A stretch of DNA of 64,000 nt from Ramlibacter henchirensis (GTDB taxonomy: Bacteria; Pseudomonadota; Gammaproteobacteria; Burkholderiales; Burkholderiaceae_C), in the NCBI RefSeq assembly GCF_004682015.1, contig NZ_SMLM01000003.1, positions 248,001 through 312,000 on the forward strand, given 5' to 3'. The first letter of the stretch is position 1; every line of letters starts with the position of its first letter. Positions 17,384-26,147 of the stretch are shown piece by piece. The notes beneath the pieces were generated by a model. The model did not search any database and was not told the DNA's origin. It saw nothing but the letters and a program-made list of their open reading frames with translations. A program made the translations under genes and the position numbers.

Positions 17384-18463
17384 CAGCACTTCTCCGCTCT
17401 TTCGGGCCGGACCGGCAGCTGGTAGCGGCGCTTCAGCAACTCCAGCCCCAACATGCTGCGACCGCGTGTCTTGCGCCCCCGGTTGGCCGCCGTCTTGATC
17501 CTTCCTATCGTTGACCTTGCGCGTCATGGTGGCCATGTTCTTTTTTCCCATCAAAGCGCCGGGTAGGACAGCTACCCACATGCTTGTCGCCGGGCCGCTA
17601 GTGTCCAGCCACTGGGGCGGCCCGAGCCGGTAACGGTCGAGCACTACCAACATGTTGTGGTCAGGCCCAGCGGGGCCCCGGCGGCACTCCACCATGCCGC
17701 CCGCGCGCCCGCACGAGGGTCGTGGCAGGGGGCTCGCTCAGAGCCTGCGAAGAACAGCTCAATAGAGGTGGCAGTGACGTCGACGGCCTCAGGCGGCGGT
17801 GCGAGGAGACCCCCCGTAGCACGGGAAAGCAGCGCTGGCCAGCTGTGCTGGCTGCTTCGGGTCGAAGCGACCGTGACCGGCGGATTGTTGATCCGCAGGG
17901 CGCCCCGAGGCACTTGGCTAGTCGCCAAGTGTTGCCTCTTGTCCGAGCCGCTTTGAACGGCGAGGGCCTAATTCGCCACCGCAGAGCATGGTAATTTCGT
18001 GAGCCTTGCCGATGTTCAGAGAGGACCAGTTCTCCACCAAGGACCAATCAGGAGCGTCCGGTGCTATCTCACGCATGTGGCCCTTGCGATGAAGATCAGC
18101 CACGGGCGGAGAATCGCGCCGGCCTCGAGCACCACTTGCCGTTTGTGACCAACAGAAGGAGGCGTCCAACGCGCCAGCACCGGTGGGAATGTGGGCGCTT
18201 CAGTTGTAGGTCGCCTTCACCGGTAGACCTGTTGGGGCAGACGGAACCCAAAGCTTCGCATCGCACAGGCCCCGTTGTGCTAAAGGGAACTGTGTTGAGC
18301 GGTGACACTACTCTGTGGGCGTCGAGCAGTGGCGGCCACAACGCAGCACGGGTCAGTGCAGGACAAAACGCCGCCGTCGTGTAGTAAACAATCCCACACA
18401 CGTAGGACTTGCTGCGTGGGATAAGTTTCCATCCTCGTCAATCACTACACCCGAGGAGCAACC
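17384..18463. other. About 1.08 kb without a supported gene
   Basis: No domain-bearing frame was found. A 23-codon minus-strand frame (17383-17454, MLGLELLKRRYQLPVRPERA then EKC) stops at TGA that overlaps the pseudokinase ATG (TGATG), so it could be a coupled leader or the tail of a lost gene. A hairpin lies at 17911-17931. Confidence 0.5.
17911..17931. repeat. Short perfect hairpin
   Basis: Arms cacttggc and gccaagtg (8 bases each) flank a five-base loop. There is no T-run after it on either strand. Function unknown. Confidence 0.55.
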
Positions 18464-19843
18464 ATGAGCTGTTCAAGTACGCTTCATCCGAGCCGTTTCC
18501 TTGTTCCGCTATTGCGGGAGGCAAGCTCGACAATCCTAGCCTTGGGGCTCTTCGCAGGAGCCGCACATAGTCAGACGCTTCTGTCCGAGACAACGTGGGG
18601 CGGCCAGGGCGCCGACGTTGCCCACGGAGTCGCAGTTGCCACGGACGGCAGTTCGTACATGGTGGGCCTCTCCGACAGCTTCACGACCGATCAATTCGGT
18701 AATCCGCGCCCGGCCATCTCGTTGGTGAAGTTCTCGTCCAACGGGTCCGTCGTCTGGCAGAAAGTCTGGACCGGCGAGACGCAGCGCGGCGGCGGACGTG
18801 CGCCAACCGTGGCGCTAACGTCCGACCAGAGTTCGGTCTATGTGACCGGTCTTTCGAATGCGAACGGCGGCGATGCGGTGCTGCTGAAGTTCGATTCCGA
18901 CGGCAACCTCCTGTGGCAGAGAACCTGGGGTGGCAGCGTCATCCGCGAGGAGAGCGAGGCCGTCGCTACGGACGCGCAAGGGGCCGCCTACATCTCGGGC
19001 ACCCAACGAGACCACCAGGCTGGGACGGCAGGCCTGTTCGTCGTCAAGTTCAATGGGGACGGCACCGTTGCGTGGCAAAAGATCTGGAACGACGCATCGG
19101 GGTCGGCGGTCGCCGTCGGGCCCGACGGCCATGTCTACGCAGCAGGAAGCAAGATGCGTACTGATGGATCGTTTGAGTTCGACGTCCTGGCACTCAAGAT
19201 CACGAATGGCGGCGGACTCGTCTGGGACATGACGTATTCCGCCGCCGGGACTGTGGACGCGCGTGGCGGAATGACGGTCGGGCCCGACGGAGGCCCGATA
19301 TTCGCGGGTGCCATCCAGGCCGGAAAAAAGGTCGTGGGCATCTCAGCCTTGCTTGTCAAGCTCACCACCGACGGCGGGCTGTCGTTCGATAGTCAATGGG
19401 GAGGCAGCAAGAACGGCACCTCCGGCCACGCCGTGGCCCTGGCGCCGGATGGGTCCATCCATGTCGCCGGAGCGGCGAGTCTCGGAAGTGGCGCCGACGA
19501 GGCATTCGTCTTCCACGTGGACACCCAGGGCAGGGGCCTGGATGCGGTGACGTGGGGCGGCGCTGGGTTCGACAGCGGCCATGGCGTGGGTGTTGCAGGC
19601 GACGGCACGGTCGTGCTCGCGGCGACCACGAACCCGCCGGGGCCACCGTTCACATTGCTCGATACATCGGGGAAGGTGTCCAGTGTCGGTGGCGCCGTTG
19701 CGGTCGCCGGCGGCAGTCTCGCTGATGCACCAGGCCTTGCGGCCGATGCAGGCGCGCTCGTTATCAATTCGACTGGTGGCACCAGCTACGCCGGGAATTC
19801 CGAGACGGCGCTCGTGAAGTTCTTCGGGGCCTCGAAGAAGTAG
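18464..19843 (+). CDS. Secreted SBBP-repeat (beta-propeller-like) protein
   Basis: The 459-residue product has a signal peptide (SSTILALGLFAGAAHSQ) and then about seven tandem repeats of the SBBP type, each with a Gly/Asp turn and a DG-x-hydrophobic strand: DVAHGVAVATDGSSYMVGLS, GGDAVLLKFDSDGNLLWQRT, AGLFVVKFNGDGTVAWQKIW, ALLVKLTTDGGLSFDSQWGG, GHAVALAPDGSIHVAGAAS. These repeats build beta-propellers on secreted or surface proteins of unknown role. The last repeats are degenerate. An aggagcaacc ribosome binding site precedes the ATG. No export or partner gene is next to it. Confidence 0.75.
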   Translation: MSCSSTLHPSRFLVPLLREASSTILALGLFAGAAHSQTLLSETTWGGQGADVAHGVAVATDGSSYMVGLSDSFTTDQFGNPRPAISLVKFSSNGSVVWQKVWTGETQRGGGRAPTVALTSDQSSVYVTGLSNANGGDAVLLKFDSDGNLLWQRTWGGSVIREESEAVATDAQGAAYISGTQRDHQAGTAGLFVVKFNGDGTVAWQKIWNDASGSAVAVGPDGHVYAAGSKMRTDGSFEFDVLALKITNGGGLVWDMTYSAAGTVDARGGMTVGPDGGPIFAGAIQAGKKVVGISALLVKLTTDGGLSFDSQWGGSKNGTSGHAVALAPDGSIHVAGAASLGSGADEAFVFHVDTQGRGLDAVTWGGAGFDSGHGVGVAGDGTVVLAATTNPPGPPFTLLDTSGKVSSVGGAVAVAGGSLADAPGLAADAGALVINSTGGTSYAGNSETALVKFFGASKK

Positions 19844-20165
19844 GGCAGTCGTTGCCAACAGCGGCCACGTCTTCGAACCGGCCGCGGGTACGGATCAGGA
19901 CCCGGGTAGCCGGCCTGTTTCGCGCCCTGTACTGAGCACCTACTGAAAGCGCGTTGATGCTGGGCGCGTGCGGCTCGGGGCGGCGCGTACCCCAGCTACT
20001 GCATCTTTGCCCGCTGGTGGAGGTCGGTGCCTGCCGGGGAGCGGACGGCAAACTGGCGCGAGATTGAGCGGCCTCGCGCGGGCAGACGGAGCGGTTCCGA
20101 CGCGCCGCGTGACAGCGAGGGCCATTCCGTTCTGGCTGGCCCGTTATGAGAGTAAAACGAATGCC
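19844..20165. other. About 320 bases without a supported gene
   Basis: No coding sequence recognised. The frame of the downstream response regulator is open through part of it, but that extension is Arg/Pro/Gly-rich and unlike a receiver domain. Confidence 0.5.
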
Positions 20166-20561
20166 ATGTCAGCTACAAACCACCGTTCGACCCGGGTGCT
20201 GATCGTCGAAGACGAGGAGGACTGCCGCATGACCCTGGCGCTGCTGATGTCCATGCACGGCTTCGAGGTGCGCGCAAGTGCGAGCGGCCGGGAGGCGATC
20301 GCCATCGCAGAAGAGTTCCTGCCCGAAGTAGTCTTCCTCGACCTCGGGATGCCCTTGATGGACGGCTACGAGACGGCGGCCGCGCTGAGAATGAATGCTC
20401 GCACGATGCAAGCTCGAATCGTTGCACTGACGGGCTACGGAGCTGAGCGCGAAATGGAACTCGCTGCGGCAGCTGGCTTCGACTTGTACCTGGTCAAGCC
20501 AGCAGCATTGGCAGATCTTCTCGCCGCCGTATCGCAACCCTTGCCGACAATGCTCGCCTGA
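20166..20561 (+). CDS. Single-domain response regulator (CheY-like)
   Basis: The 131-residue protein is a bare receiver domain: acidic pair in LIVEDEED, phospho-acceptor Asp59 in VVFLDLGMPLMDGYETA, the switch Thr in ALTGYG and the conserved Lys in FDLYLVKPAA. No output domain follows, so it must act through a partner protein. No histidine kinase or chemotaxis gene lies nearby, making it an orphan. The ATG at 20166 is chosen because the receiver fold begins immediately after it. Confidence 0.85.
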   Translation: MSATNHRSTRVLIVEDEEDCRMTLALLMSMHGFEVRASASGREAIAIAEEFLPEVVFLDLGMPLMDGYETAAALRMNARTMQARIVALTGYGAEREMELAAAAGFDLYLVKPAALADLLAAVSQPLPTMLA

Positions 20562-20903
20562 GCCGCGTCCAAGCTGCGCCCGTTACGCAGCTCGCAACGA
20601 CGGTGGCAGTCGCATGGACCTGCCTCAGCAACGAACTACGGACTACGAATCCGCCGGTCCCAGTGACCTCATCGGGTGAGTCGCTCTAGGTGCAGAGGTC
20701 CGCTTCGGCGGCTAGCAAATATCGCCCGATCGATTGCTCCTTGCCCGGCACAGCCCGGCAGAGGCTCTGATCACCACGGCCCCTCCCACCGCCGGACCGC
20801 GCCCGGTGGCTTAGACGGCCGAGAGGCTCTCAAGTCTTGGGCTTCAAAAAGTCGCAGGCGCGATCCGTTGCTCTCGGCGCGCCTCACGAGGACGCTCTTT
20901 CCG
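20562..20903. other. About 340 bases without a supported gene
   Basis: Nothing recognised apart from an open frame running into the next gene, whose composition is not protein-like. Confidence 0.5.
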
Positions 20904-21305
20904 ATGAGTCACACGCCTTGTTGCCTTGGCTATGCTGGCACGGTGGCGTACACCTGTGAAATCGAACTCAGGCCGGATCATGTCCGCGCCGCCATTGCCG
21001 GATCCGGCACCGTGGAGGAATTCATCAGCATGGTCCAGTGGCTCGGAGCGAGGAGCGTCACTTGGCGCTCCTCGGTGCTGCTCGTGGATCTTCGGGGAGT
21101 CGAGACGGTCTACACGTTCACTGAGCAGTTGATGATCGGACGCGCGGTGGGCGTGAACCTGCGCCACTTACGCAGGCACGCTGCCGTTGTGCGGGCGGAG
21201 CGCATCACGCACGTGGGCGAGAAGGCAGCGCAGCACGAAGGCAGCCCCCTTCGCGTGTTCGCCGACGAAAAGGAGGCGGCGGCCTGGCTGTTCGAGACGG
21301 ATTAG
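20904..21305 (+). CDS. STAS/SpoIIAA-like protein
   Basis: The 133-residue product resembles the SpoIIAA-like (STAS/SEC14-type) family: LRPDHVRAAIAGSGTVEEFI, then RSSVLLVDLRGVETVYTFTE and the characteristic closing strand PLRVFADEKEAAAWLFE. Members are small soluble proteins, some thought to bind lipids or act as anti-anti-sigma-like modules; the role here is unknown. No sigma factor or Rsb-type kinase gene is adjacent. The ATG at 20904 is the first start that does not add non-homologous sequence; a GTG about 13 codons later is possible. Confidence 0.55.
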   Translation: MSHTPCCLGYAGTVAYTCEIELRPDHVRAAIAGSGTVEEFISMVQWLGARSVTWRSSVLLVDLRGVETVYTFTEQLMIGRAVGVNLRHLRRHAAVVRAERITHVGEKAAQHEGSPLRVFADEKEAAAWLFETD

Positions 21306-21671
21306 GCAGTTACGCCGCTGGCCAGGGTTGGCTAGATGGAGACGTGTTCAGATTGGCGGATGTTGAGCCGGCGGTTCGCCCGACGCATGACGATGCACGC
21401 CTGCTTCAATGCGCTCTAGTCGTTTGACCGCCGGATTGTTCATCCATGGTGGTTCCGGCCCCGAACTACGAATCGGTTCAGAGCAGCGGGGAAGTGCGGT
21501 TAGACGGAGGCGGTGGCTGCCAAGGTCCGCGCCTGGAGCGGCTGCGCGACGCCAGCTTGCACAGTCCGCCAGCTAATCCGCCTGAAGGACGATGATCTGC
21601 GAAGTCGATCGGCTAGGGTTTGACGCCGTCGCAGCGCTCACGATACCCTTTCCGCATTGCGGGGACAGGCG
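21306..21671. other. About 365 bases without a supported gene
   Basis: I see no coding sequence, RNA gene or strong structure here. Confidence 0.45.
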
Positions 21672-21947
21672 ATGGCGATCACAAACGCTCAGCTCACCGA
21701 GCTCCTAGAGGGCATGGCCCGCACGCACATTGCCTTGCTGAGGGCAACCCTCGATCATCACCCGACGCTGCGACTGGTCGTTCCGGCGCTGCAACGCGAG
21801 GCTCAAATCACCGGGGGTGCTTCTCAGCCGATATCTTTGGGGAACGTCTACGCACGCATGATGCTGAATGCAGGCGCCGTACCGCCCCCGGACCAGCAGT
21901 CCATTGAGTACTTCGCGAAGGAGCTGGACAAACTCACGGGCGCGTAG
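21672..21947 (+). CDS. Small hypothetical protein (91 aa)
   Basis: Not recognised. The product begins MAITNAQLTELLEGMARTHI and is helical for about 55 residues (LLRATLDHHPTLRLVVPALQ), then shows a Gly/Pro turn and a second helix (QQSIEYFAKELDKLTGA). No signal or membrane segment. It is the first of three small same-strand genes up to 22716 with similar size and helical character; gaps of 37 and 174 bases allow but do not prove co-transcription. The ATG follows a gggacaggcg stretch. Confidence 0.4.
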   Translation: MAITNAQLTELLEGMARTHIALLRATLDHHPTLRLVVPALQREAQITGGASQPISLGNVYARMMLNAGAVPPPDQQSIEYFAKELDKLTGA

Positions 21948-21984
21948 GCCCGACACCTCACGAGTTCAGGTGGGTTCCTCGACC

Positions 21985-22245
21985 ATGGCGCTTCCCCACG
22001 CTCAAACGTCGGCGCTTCTGGGGCTTGCGGAGCGGCGCGTCATCGAAGCCGAGATGCGCGTTACCAGAATGCGGCAGCTGGTCCTCTCCCTGGCCGAAAA
22101 AGGGCGAAATACAACACAGGTGGAGGCAGAGTTGGTGTCCATGGAGTGCACTGTGCAGAGCATGCATGATGCGCTGCAAGCTGCCCGACGGAGCGATTTG
22201 CTCAACTCGTCCACTCCCGTCCTTCCTGCCACCCCGGCCGCTTAA
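21985..22245 (+). CDS. Small coiled-coil hypothetical protein (86 aa)
   Basis: Residues 10-65 form a long amphipathic helix with regular heptads: LAERRVIEAEMRVTRMRQLV, LSLAEKGRNTTQVEAELVSM, VQSMHDALQAARRS. The pattern 'RR-E-E--V-R-R-LV--L---G-NTT' recalls short hypothetical proteins common in Bradyrhizobium and Burkholderiales, to which no function is assigned as far as I know. The C-terminus is Pro/Ala-rich. The ATG at 21985 is preferred because upstream codons in the frame overlap the preceding gene. Confidence 0.45.
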   Translation: MALPHAQTSALLGLAERRVIEAEMRVTRMRQLVLSLAEKGRNTTQVEAELVSMECTVQSMHDALQAARRSDLLNSSTPVLPATPAA

Positions 22246-22419
22246 TTTTCGCCGAGTCCGCCGACCGCACGCCGGGCGCGGCGTTCGCCTACTGCCGTCC
22301 GCCCTTGCCCCGCCTACAGTAAAGTTCCTTCTGGACCCATGCAGCTCCCCTAGTGCCCTGAGCTGCCGCCGATAACAGGCAGGCCACTTCGCTGCTTTCG
22401 CACCCCCTCTGGAGTGCGT

Positions 22420-22716
22420 ATGAGCACCGAATCGAGACACCCCATCTTTGACAAATGGCTCGTCGTGCAGGCAAAGGCGCATCAAGCCGAGCTAATCGTA
22501 ATGCGCGCCCAAATTCAGGAGGCGGTTGGTGCTGGCCCAGTTCCTCCGGACCTGCTGGAGCACGCCAGAACCTTGCGGATGCGGGCGAGCATTCTGGTTC
22601 CGGAGGCACTTGCTGAGATGGCGCGCCTCGCGGACTCAGTCCGCTGGCGGCCGGACGAGCAGGACCAAGAGATGGAGAGGATTGCCCGAGCGGCAAGCGC
22701 GCACCACGCGGAGTAG
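22420..22716 (+). CDS. Small hypothetical protein (98 aa)
   Basis: Not recognised. A ggag five bases before the ATG at 22420 decides the start. The product reads MSTESRHPIFDKWLVVQAKA and is helical (QAELIVMRAQIQEAVGAG, LLEHARTLRMRASILVPEAL) with a charged C-terminus. No signal peptide or membrane helix. It closes the run of three small helical genes on this strand. Confidence 0.45.
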   Translation: MSTESRHPIFDKWLVVQAKAHQAELIVMRAQIQEAVGAGPVPPDLLEHARTLRMRASILVPEALAEMARLADSVRWRPDEQDQEMERIARAASAHHAE

Positions 22717-22748
22717 CGCAGGCCTCGGGTGCCTGCGTCGGGGGTTCA

Positions 22749-22871
22749 CTACGGACGCGCTTCGTCTTTCACAGCGGCATATACCTGTCTGAACAAGGCG
22801 GCCGCGTCCCGGCGAAGAGACGTCGCCACTTCAATCAACCCTTCAAGCTCCGCGTTCGTTGGAGTCTGCAC
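22749..22871 (-). CDS. Possible short hypothetical protein (40-57 aa)
   Basis: A minus-strand frame from GTG at 22871 (or TTG at 22922) ends at a TAG at 22749. It reads MQTPTNAELEGLIEVATSLR followed by RDAAALFRQVYAAVKDEARP. The composition is protein-like and the helix-with-RR pattern resembles the 73-residue protein at 6573-6794. No ribosome binding site separates the two possible starts, so the call is weak. Confidence 0.3.
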   Translation of the reverse strand: MQTPTNAELEGLIEVATSLRRDAAALFRQVYAAVKDEARP

Positions 22872-22922
22872 GTCTGCGCCTGCCGCTCTGCCGCGACTGC
22901 TGCCTGTTCGGCTGCTGGCCAA

Positions 22923-23401
22923 GTCTTGATGAGGGATTCTCTATTCGGCATGCGAGGCATGTTAGCGACTGGCGGACAAGCTGGCGGAAGGCAGATCGAA
23001 CCGGCGGAGAGCCAATACTGGCGCGGGTCTTGACAGACGCCCTCTCCGGCCAAACCGTAGAACGCCTCATTGGCGCTAGACGGCGGACGCCTCATTGGCG
23101 CTAGACGGCGGACGATGATCGTCTTTGCCAGCTCACGCACGGGTCCCTTTTGCCGGGCCGCTCCCACGGGTGATTCGGACCCCAAACTCGGACTGTTGTG
23201 ATGGCCGTGTAAGGGGGTTGTCCTGTATGCGTCCTGTCAAGCAATTCGGAAACCGACCCACTAGCGGCCCACCGACAGCTCGAATAACCCGCGGGCGTCC
23301 TCGCTAGGAGGACCCGGAATCCTCGGCAGGGCACGGTAGTGGCCAGCGGCGCTCACCCATCCACTAGCGTTAGGCGAGCTCGTCGCTCAACTCCTCCTCA
23401 G
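22923..23401. other. About 480 bases without a supported gene, with a tandem repeat
   Basis: No coding sequence recognised. It contains two identical 25-base units at 23063-23112 and a small hairpin with arms gtcctc/gaggac near 23295-23312, which could end transcription of the minus-strand element genes. It may mark the outer edge of the dusA-linked element. Confidence 0.45.
23063..23112. repeat. Tandem duplication, two perfect 25-base units
   Basis: The unit cgcctcattggcgctagacg-gcgga occurs twice head to tail with no mismatch, followed by a further cg. It lies about 290 bases outside the last gene of the integrase-linked element. Confidence 0.85.
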
Positions 23402-23788
23402 CTAAGACCGCCGCTCTCGTGAACGTGGCTTGGTGAGGAGCTGCCGAGCATACGCAACTGCCTCTTGCGCCTTCTGCTTGTTGCGCGCCAACTGCTCAAG
23501 GCTCAATACTTCTTCTGCTGGCGCGAGGTCTCTAGCGGGCTGCGGCATCTGTCGGCAAATTTGCTCGAAGAGCCCCGCGTCAGGAGGATTCCCTGGCGGC
23601 AGATGCATAAGTCCGTATTGAAGCTGTTCATCTGAGAGGCCGGCAAGCTGCTGTCGCCAGTCTTCCAAGACGCTCGCCAAGTCGATGCCATCCCATCGGC
23701 CGAGAAAGTAGTGCCCGTACCGAAGGGCAATCCTGTTGAATACTCGCTCAATGCTTTGCGAGCGCGAAGGCTGCTTGTTCGCGAACAT
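23402..23788 (-). CDS. Hypothetical protein of the integrative element (128 aa)
   Basis: Not recognised by name. The product reads RSQSIERVFNRIALRYGHYF, then SVLEDWRQQLAGLSDEQLQY and GLMHLPPGNPPDAGLFEQIC. The last part (counting rows, 'LP..NPP....F..IC') resembles phage replication-linked proteins that follow DnaC/DnaB-type genes; this is weak similarity from memory. The start overlaps the upstream DUF1376-like gene by 41 bases, typical of compact phage-type operons. Confidence 0.55.
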   Translation of the reverse strand: MFANKQPSRSQSIERVFNRIALRYGHYFLGRWDGIDLASVLEDWRQQLAGLSDEQLQYGLMHLPPGNPPDAGLFEQICRQMPQPARDLAPAEEVLSLEQLARNKQKAQEAVAYARQLLTKPRSRERRS

Positions 23789-24803
23789 TCTTTGTCTCCA
23801 CGTCGATGGTCATGCCCAGATTGAGTGTGTCCACAGCTGCAATCCCTGGAAGAGAAGATGCGACGCGTCTGGCGCGTTCACTGCGCGAGGGCCGCACTGC
23901 GACTGCTTGGCCGGCCCGGGCCTGGAGCCATTGGGTGCGTACTGCTTCGCAATCGTGCAACAGGAGCCCGATCGGGTGCCGTTTCGGTGCGTAATGCTCC
24001 AGCTGAAGGTAGAACTCGGCCACCAGCGGCGCTTCGGGGGCGGGGATACGCTGGAGTAGGTGCTTCAGCTGTCCGTTCACCTTGCTATTGCGGGTTGGGG
24101 GAACGCCATGGCGTTCCTGGAAGGCCTTCGCATAGCGCGCCCATACGTCCGAAATGCTGGCCTGTTGCACGGAATCTTTTTCGCGCGATGGTGTAGGACT
24201 GGATGGGACGAGTTTCACCTCGTCCAAAGAAGAGTCTGGGAGATGGGTAATGGGGTCTGGTGTCTGGGTACCCGTTGCGCACATTTCGCGTTCCGTTTCA
24301 GATGGCGTTTCAGGCGGCGTTTCAGGCTCTGGCGCAGACCCGGCCTGTGAGCCCGCGGAAGGTGCACTACCGACGGACCGGGCCAGCGCCCTCACTTCAG
24401 CAATCGGAGCGTTGAAGGGCAGGTGGTGCCCAGCAGCGTTGATGGTGGCGAACAGCTCCGCACGTTCAAGTCTGTGACGTACAAGCCGTGTGTGTTCGTT
24501 CTTCTTCTTGGCTTCGCGCTCTGGGGCACCGTCCTTGTAGGCTTGAATCACGGCATCGCACGTGCGCTGATGCCATCCATCAGGTTGAAGGTGGAAGAAT
24601 TCTTCTAGTACCGCAGCAATGGCCTGTTTTTGCGCTCTTGTGCACGCCCGCACTTGCCGGCAGGCTTCGGAGATTTCAGCAGGTATGGGACGCTCTCGGC
24701 GGTAGTACCACCTAAGCAGGCGTGTGTATGCCATATCCTCGTCCCAACTTAGATGGGCCGTTGCCGCGTCATAGTCGCGGATGTGGTGCTCGTAGTAGTT
24801 CAC
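23748..24803 (-). CDS. DUF1376/YdaU-like phage replication-region protein
   Basis: A GTG at 24803 starts NYYEHHIRDYDAATAHLSWD followed by EDMAYTRLLRWYYRRERPIP, the classic DUF1376 N-terminus ('-YY--HI-DY---T-HLS--E--AY-RLL--YY'). Family starts lie here, so I prefer this GTG to a TTG at 24842, though neither has a good ribosome binding site. A charged helix, a Pro/Ser/Thr-rich linker (about residues 145-200) and a second folded part (SDVWARYAKAFQERHGVPPT) follow. DUF1376 proteins sit in prophage replication modules, where they are thought to aid initiation. The context with an integrase and an HTH protein supports a phage-derived element. Confidence 0.75.
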   Translation of the reverse strand: MNYYEHHIRDYDAATAHLSWDEDMAYTRLLRWYYRRERPIPAEISEACRQVRACTRAQKQAIAAVLEEFFHLQPDGWHQRTCDAVIQAYKDGAPEREAKKKNEHTRLVRHRLERAELFATINAAGHHLPFNAPIAEVRALARSVGSAPSAGSQAGSAPEPETPPETPSETEREMCATGTQTPDPITHLPDSSLDEVKLVPSSPTPSREKDSVQQASISDVWARYAKAFQERHGVPPTRNSKVNGQLKHLLQRIPAPEAPLVAEFYLQLEHYAPKRHPIGLLLHDCEAVRTQWLQARAGQAVAVRPSRSERARRVASSLPGIAAVDTLNLGMTIDVETKNVREQAAFALAKH

Positions 24804-24920
24804 GTCTATCTGGCTTGAAGAGCCGAGGGGCGACCGGAGCAAGGCTGCCGGCCACTTAGCTAAGCGAAGTTATTTAGCTCGAAGGGGCGAGGGCGACGCA
24901 GCAAGGTTGCCCCCACTGGT

Positions 24921-25181
24921 TCAGAGCAGTTCTTTGGAGCCCACGAGGGCCGCACGGACGTGGCTGTCCAGAAACTCGCGCACGCCAGCCTTGGGGTACA
25001 GCACTCGGTTTCCAACAAGTGCGTACGCCGGCCCCTTCCGTCTCTTGCGCCAGGCTTCCGCTGTGCTGGGCGTAATGGAGCAGAGCGCACAGAGATCCTG
25101 CTCTGTCAAGTAGTCGAGCGCCGCTGCGAGCGCTTCGACACGGCTGGCAGTTGCCGCGGGGGTGATTGTCTGGGCTGTCAA
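24921..25181 (-). CDS. Helix-turn-helix protein, excisionase-like
   Basis: The TTG at 25181 is chosen because a perfect aggagg lies five bases upstream; the frame is open 21 codons further, but that part has no ribosome binding site. The 86-residue product contains a MerR/excisionase-type winged HTH: LTEQDLCALCSITPSTAEAW, RKRRKGPAYALVGNRVLYPK, AGVREFLDSHVR. Such proteins bind the attachment site and bias integrase toward excision, or act as small regulators. Its place between the integrase-side gene and the DUF1376 gene fits either role. Confidence 0.75.
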   Translation of the reverse strand: MTAQTITPAATASRVEALAAALDYLTEQDLCALCSITPSTAEAWRKRRKGPAYALVGNRVLYPKAGVREFLDSHVRAALVGSKELL

Positions 25182-25264
25182 AGGTGCCTCCTGAAGGAAT
25201 GGGAGGTATCTTTCCAGCGAACTCCGGGGCCTGAACCGGAACAACCTTCGATTTGTTGGCGGAC

Positions 25265-26143
25265 TTATTCCGGTTCTGGCCAGGATATCAGTCGGGCACT
25301 CGACGCCAGGCCGCTGTTCTTCAGAAGTGACTCCACCGTCTGGCTGTCGAACTCAGTGTTCAGAGTGGCATTGCAGAAGCTCGCCACAACATGGCCGCAT
25401 GGCTTACCGTCTTTGGGCATCCCTAGAGGCGTATTCACCGCATCCGTTGCCCTGCCGGCGGTGAACATACGAAGGTAGATAGTGAGTTCGAAAGCCAGCA
25501 TAGTCGCTACCTTTCGAGGAGGGCCTTGAAGAGGGAGCGGGCTGTCGAAGTACAGGTTGCCGTCTGTGTGGAGATGCCAGAATCCCTCACCATTAAGCTC
25601 AGGTATCTGATCGCCCAGTGTCTCAGCTAACTCGTTGAACCAAGCATGCCCGAGCTCCAGGTAGCTCCTGCTGCCACCATCTGCAGGACCGGAGAGCTCC
25701 GCCTGCGCTGGGTTGTTGCCGCCTGGTAAGCCCCAAAACATAGCACGGTCCCCACGGTCACATGCTTTCGCCAACATGTTTGCCGCCGCTCTCAAGTGCT
25801 CAACACGTTCTCGCTGAGCAGCTAGCTCCTTGCGATACGTGCGACCTGGATCTTTCGTTGCGTCGTACCTTTCAGCGGAGAGGCAAGCGGTGCCTATCCG
25901 CAAAAGGGTGATGCAGCGGTCCCTTTCGATCCCACGGTCCGTTCCGGTCCGACGTAGTTTGTCGAACAACTTCATGGCTGATCGCGTTCCAAGCCGATCC
26001 CGCCAGGCTCCCCAGTCGCCCCGCCAAGCTCCCCTCCACTCGGCTGCGGTCGAAAAGAGCTGCTCACTCGCAAGCGCTGGCCTGCTCCAGCTCCGCGGTG
26101 AAGTGGGCGGCAAAGACTCTCGGAGATCGTTGTTGGCGGTCAT
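25265..26143 (-). CDS. Hypothetical protein of the integrative element (292 aa)
   Basis: Not recognised. The product is soluble and Arg/Ala-rich with several helices (MLAKACDRGDRAMFWGLPGG, YLELGHAWFNELAETLGDQI) and a later part with HLHTDGNLYFDSPLPLQGPP and KVATMLAFELTIYLRMFTAG. No motif points to an enzyme. It starts only four bases after the integrase stop (ATG at 26143), so the two are very probably co-transcribed. The same-strand HTH gene follows after 83 bases. Confidence 0.6.
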   Translation of the reverse strand: MTANNDLRESLPPTSPRSWSRPALASEQLFSTAAEWRGAWRGDWGAWRDRLGTRSAMKLFDKLRRTGTDRGIERDRCITLLRIGTACLSAERYDATKDPGRTYRKELAAQRERVEHLRAAANMLAKACDRGDRAMFWGLPGGNNPAQAELSGPADGGSRSYLELGHAWFNELAETLGDQIPELNGEGFWHLHTDGNLYFDSPLPLQGPPRKVATMLAFELTIYLRMFTAGRATDAVNTPLGMPKDGKPCGHVVASFCNATLNTEFDSQTVESLLKNSGLASSARLISWPEPE

Positions 26144-26147
26144 CGAA

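Noticed and set aside
17911..17931. Hairpin considered as a rho-independent terminator.
   Set aside because: No T-run on either strand and no gene ends nearby.
24804..24842. TTG at 24842 as the start of the DUF1376-like gene.
   Set aside because: The family begins at NYY-HHI-DY just after the GTG at 24803, and there is no ribosome binding site before the TTG.
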